From positions 1 through 64,000 of the forward strand of contig NZ_JACXAD010000028.1 in the NCBI RefSeq assembly GCF_014699115.1: DNA of 64,000 nt, in the 5' to 3' direction. The notes under the pieces are model-generated. The model did no database searches. It saw only the letters and a program-made list of their open reading frames with translations, and had not been told where the DNA came from. The DNA is from Hymenobacter montanus (GTDB taxonomy: Bacteria > Bacteroidota > Bacteroidia > Cytophagales > Hymenobacteraceae). Positions 62,187 to 64,000 of this stretch are shown here, in pieces (the stretch's first letter is position 1; each line of letters opens with the position of its first letter). The position numbers and the translations under genes are program-made.

Positions 62187-62218
62187 CAAATATACGGGAG
62201 AAGTTTTTTTACTGCCAA
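62187..62218 (-). promoter_or_regulatory. Bacteroidota promoter TTG-N21-TATATTTG for the met leader
   Basis: On the minus strand TTG (62218-62216), 21 bases, then TATATTTG (62194-62187). Both boxes match the phylum consensus, giving the best promoter in the window. Transcription would begin near 62180, about 45 bases before the riboswitch. Confidence 0.8.
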
Positions 62219-62399
62219 ATATATCATCCGAAAAATTCCCCTTACGGCAGGAATTATATCAGCCAGTGGCAAAAGGCGCGCCTGCTCAGTCGGAGGTTAA
62301 CTGCTGGGGGTTGGTTGATCGGTTAATAGCTATTACTGACTGCGTCAGCAGGCTGGGTTACCTGGTTTAAGTACTTGTGGCTAAGCAATCGTGTATATC

Positions 62400-62435
62400 A
62401 GAACGTCCTGCTGAGCTTGCCGAAGCAGGACCGCC
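62400..62435. repeat. Short interspersed repeat fragment with TCCTGCT/AGCAGGA stem
   Basis: The sequence around AGAACGTCCTGCTGAGCTTG resembles a repeat that I recall from Hymenobacter genomes (AGAACGTCATGCTGAGCTTG type). A 7-base stem (62406-62412 with 62424-62430) is present. The rest of 62219-62484 shows no gene. Confidence 0.4.
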
Positions 62436-62484
62436 CCTTCTATATCAGCACTATTGACCAGCTACTTAACTGCTGTGAAAGCAC

Positions 62485-62515
62485 AAAAAAGCCACCCTGA
62501 AACAGAGTGGCTTTT
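62485..62515 (-). terminator. Terminator downstream of the LysM gene
   Basis: On the minus strand GCCACTCTG, a 3-base loop, CAGGGTGGC (one mismatch) and then a run of T. It lies 27 bases after the LysM stop. Confidence 0.75.
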
Positions 62516-62541
62516 CTCACCTTTTTTCTGCAAAAAAGTAC

Positions 62542-62832
62542 CTAGAGACTAGGTAGGGTCAACACCTGGCCCACTTCAATGTGGTCGGGGTTGTTGCCGA
62601 TGATGGCCTTGTTGGCCTCGTATATCTGGTGCCACTTAGCGGCATCGCCGTAGTGGTTTTTGGCAATTTTAGAAAGCGAGTCCCCGCTGACCACGGTATA
62701 TGAATCTCCGGTGGCAGTGGAATTGGCCGGGGCGCTGTTGCCAAAGAAATCGGTGGCACCAGCCGCGGGCTTAGCTGCCGGCTCGACGGGCTTTTGCTCG
62801 CCTTTGTCGCTGAGAAAATCAAAGAGTCCCAT
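62542..62832 (-). CDS. Small LysM-domain protein
   Basis: A 96-residue protein beginning MGLFDFLSDKG, with a short Pro/Ala-rich linker and one LysM domain (about 44-94; YTVVSGDSLSKIAKNHYGDA, ending VGQVLTLPSL). It resembles the BON/LysM-type YgaU proteins in size, but the BON domain is absent. There is no signal peptide, so a cytoplasmic or phage-tail-like location is possible. The start at 62832 is chosen over the ORF limit at 62973 because the N-terminus there is arginine-rich noise. Confidence 0.85.
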   Translation of the reverse strand: MGLFDFLSDKGEQKPVEPAAKPAAGATDFFGNSAPANSTATGDSYTVVSGDSLSKIAKNHYGDAAKWHQIYEANKAIIGNNPDHIEVGQVLTLPSL

Positions 62833-63018
62833 GAGTTCGGTCCGGTTTGTATAGATGATGAGGTTGCCAATGCTGCCTGTAAACAAGCTGGCTCGGGTGC
62901 TATACGGACAAGCTCGGACGGGGTTGCGCTCTAAACTCTTTCGCGATGGTATCGTAAGCCGACGAGCCCGCAACGGTGCGGCTTGCTCTTTACTTTCTTC
63001 TCACTTACGCTCGTTCAT

Positions 63019-63438
63019 ATGAAACCTCAGTCCCTCTTTTCGCTTCGTTATTTCGCCAGCCTACTGCTCCTGTTATCGTTATTTGCCACTGCCTGCGGCA
63101 ACGACAAAGGCAAGGTCGAAGGCGTGAACATGTTGTACGGCACCGACAGCAAAGTGTGGAAAACCGCCAAGGAAACCGATGCCAGCGGCGATAAAGTGAA
63201 GCAGACCGATGCCCAGAAACAGGAGGAGCTGCGCATCTTCGCCAACGGCACCTACAACATGACCGGCGCCAACGGGGCCGTTACCGGGAAGTACACGTTC
63301 GACCAAGCCGGGAAAAGCATCACCATGACGCCCGACGGCGCGACCACCAGCAACACATTTGCCGTGGAAACGCTGACCGATAAGAAGCTCACCCTGAAGT
63401 CAGCTGACGGCGCCGCCCTGATGTTGGAAGCTGAATAA
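63019..63438 (+). CDS. Small lipoprotein of unknown function
   Basis: A 139-residue protein with a lipoprotein signal peptide (LFATAC, Cys about residue 26). The mature part is strand-rich with alternating polar/hydrophobic residues (ANGTYNMTGANGAVTGKYTF), as in lipocalin-like families, but no family is assigned. The start at 63019 is set by the signal peptide; the ORF opens at 62983. It has its own terminator. Confidence 0.75.
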   Translation: MKPQSLFSLRYFASLLLLLSLFATACGNDKGKVEGVNMLYGTDSKVWKTAKETDASGDKVKQTDAQKQEELRIFANGTYNMTGANGAVTGKYTFDQAGKSITMTPDGATTSNTFAVETLTDKKLTLKSADGAALMLEAE

Positions 63439-63475
63439 TCTACGCCTCGATAATTTACCTCTCGATTAAATGCAT

Positions 63476-63505
63476 AAGCCCGAACCCCAGTGGTTCGGGC
63501 TTTTT
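63476..63505 (+). terminator. Rho-independent terminator of the small lipoprotein gene
   Basis: AAGCCCGAACC (63476-63486), a 5-base loop, GGTTCGGGCTT (63492-63502) and a T run. Perfect 11-base arms, 38 bases after the stop. Confidence 0.88.
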
Positions 63506-63612
63506 GTGTCTGGCGACGGCCCAGTAACCATGCTAAGCCCAAATAGCAACCCGGCTCTACCAAAATTACCTGCACCTCATACCAGCAACCGAAGTACCCA
63601 GGCGGGCGCTGG

Positions 63613-64000
63613 TCAGGCCGTAGCTGGGGCGGGTGGCCGCTTCAGGAACACGCGGGCCACCCAGCGCGGCAGGAATAACAGCCCCAGCCCCAGGTAGAGG
63701 TAGTAAGTCACGATTCGGTAAAGGAACACCAAAAAGCTGGTCATGGTGGCCGTACCAATGAAGGAACCGAAAAACGTGGGGAAAGCCCCTTCGGCAATGC
63801 CCGCGCCGCCCGGGGTGATGGCCACCAGCAGAATAACTTTATAGGTGATGTTGCGGGCGAAGATGAGCAGGAAGGTAGTGGCATTCATCGGCACGAAGGC
63901 GGCGATGAGGCAGCCGATAATGGCGTAACGGGCCGTCCAGACGAAGACCGTACTCACGGCGGCGTGCCACCAGTAGCGCGGCCCATTGCCGCGCAGCTGA
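63613..64000 (-). CDS. YbhN/lysylphosphatidylglycerol-synthase-like membrane protein (partial, 5' end outside)
   Basis: The C-terminal part of a multi-membrane protein, which runs off the window edge; the frame is open through 64000 and reads GNGPRYWWHAAVSTVFVW before the internal codons. ITPGGAGIAEGAF is the TPGG-x-G-x-x-E signature of the YbhN/MprF flippase-like family. At least three membrane segments are visible. Because the N-terminus is missing, its true length and start are unknown. It may flip or transfer lipid-linked groups; no activity can be assigned. Confidence 0.82.
   Translation of the reverse strand, partial: QLRGNGPRYWWHAAVSTVFVWTARYAIIGCLIAAFVPMNATTFLLIFARNITYKVILLVAITPGGAGIAEGAFPTFFGSFIGTATMTSFLVFLYRIVTYYLYLGLGLLFLPRWVARVFLKRPPAPATA

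Overview
The window looks like a chromosomal segment of a high-GC member of the Bacteroidota, most likely Hymenobacter or a close relative in the Cytophagales (inference). The evidence is: a full-length SprA, the outer-membrane channel of the type IX secretion system (T9SS); four secreted proteins with T9SS type A or type B C-terminal domains; Bacteroidota-type promoter boxes (TAnnTTTG, once with TTG 21 bases upstream); few obvious Shine-Dalgarno sequences; and gene orders typical of the phylum (dut / nucleotidyltransferase / TPR / DUF4292 / EnvC, and ruvA / sprA / gcvH / vanZ). No rRNA or tRNA gene was recognised.

Layout. 0.2-2.6 kb: a crotonase-family enzyme and a polysaccharide flippase. 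2.7-4.2 kb (minus): a GT39-like membrane glycosyltransferase. 4.4-10.3 kb: dut, a sugar nucleotidyltransferase, a TPR protein, a DUF4292 lipoprotein and an EnvC-like amidase activator. 10.6-11.6 kb (minus): a GAF-LytTR regulator. 11.9-16.9 kb: two TatA paralogues, gatA and a LysM lytic transglycosylase. 17-30.2 kb: malic enzyme, ruvA, sprA, gcvH and a VanZ-M28 peptidase fusion. 30.3-35 kb (minus): a serine-recombinase remnant, a CLC transporter, a small exported protein and a YicC-family RNase. 35.5-39.1 kb: methyltransferase, glycosyltransferase and flippase, probably a small surface-glycan cluster. 39.2-40.4 kb: an IS1-family element that abuts the first repeat of a decayed, cas-less CRISPR array. 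40.5-44.5 kb (minus): an M28 glutaminyl-cyclase-like lipoprotein, cysS and an EEP-family hydrolase. 44.7-52.5 kb: two tandem giant T9SS cargo proteins. 52.6-56.8 kb: LD-carboxypeptidase (minus), then an AT-rich foreign-looking T9SS protein and a T9SS esterase. 56.9-62.2 kb (minus): a methionine/sulfur block. 62.5-64 kb: a LysM protein, a small lipoprotein and the edge of a YbhN-like membrane protein.

The most interesting region is the control zone of the methionine block (61.65-62.22 kb, minus). Reading with transcription there is a good promoter, a SAM-I (S-box) riboswitch whose pseudoknot is preserved by changed bases on both sides, and then a 47-codon ORF that starts 8 bases after the aptamer and ends in a cysteine cluster (7 Cys in the last 12 residues). 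Next come alternative hairpins, and then a peroxiredoxin-like gene, metY, metX and hom. I read this as a candidate two-input leader: SAM is sensed by RNA, and cysteine (or Cys-tRNA) by translation of the small ORF. Alternatively the peptide itself could be a functional Cys-rich product.

Secondary points of interest are the IS1/CRISPR junction, the VanZ-M28 fusion, the frameshifted recombinase remnant, expansion of GPGV-motif modules in the tandem T9SS proteins, and a large inverted repeat inside the met block.
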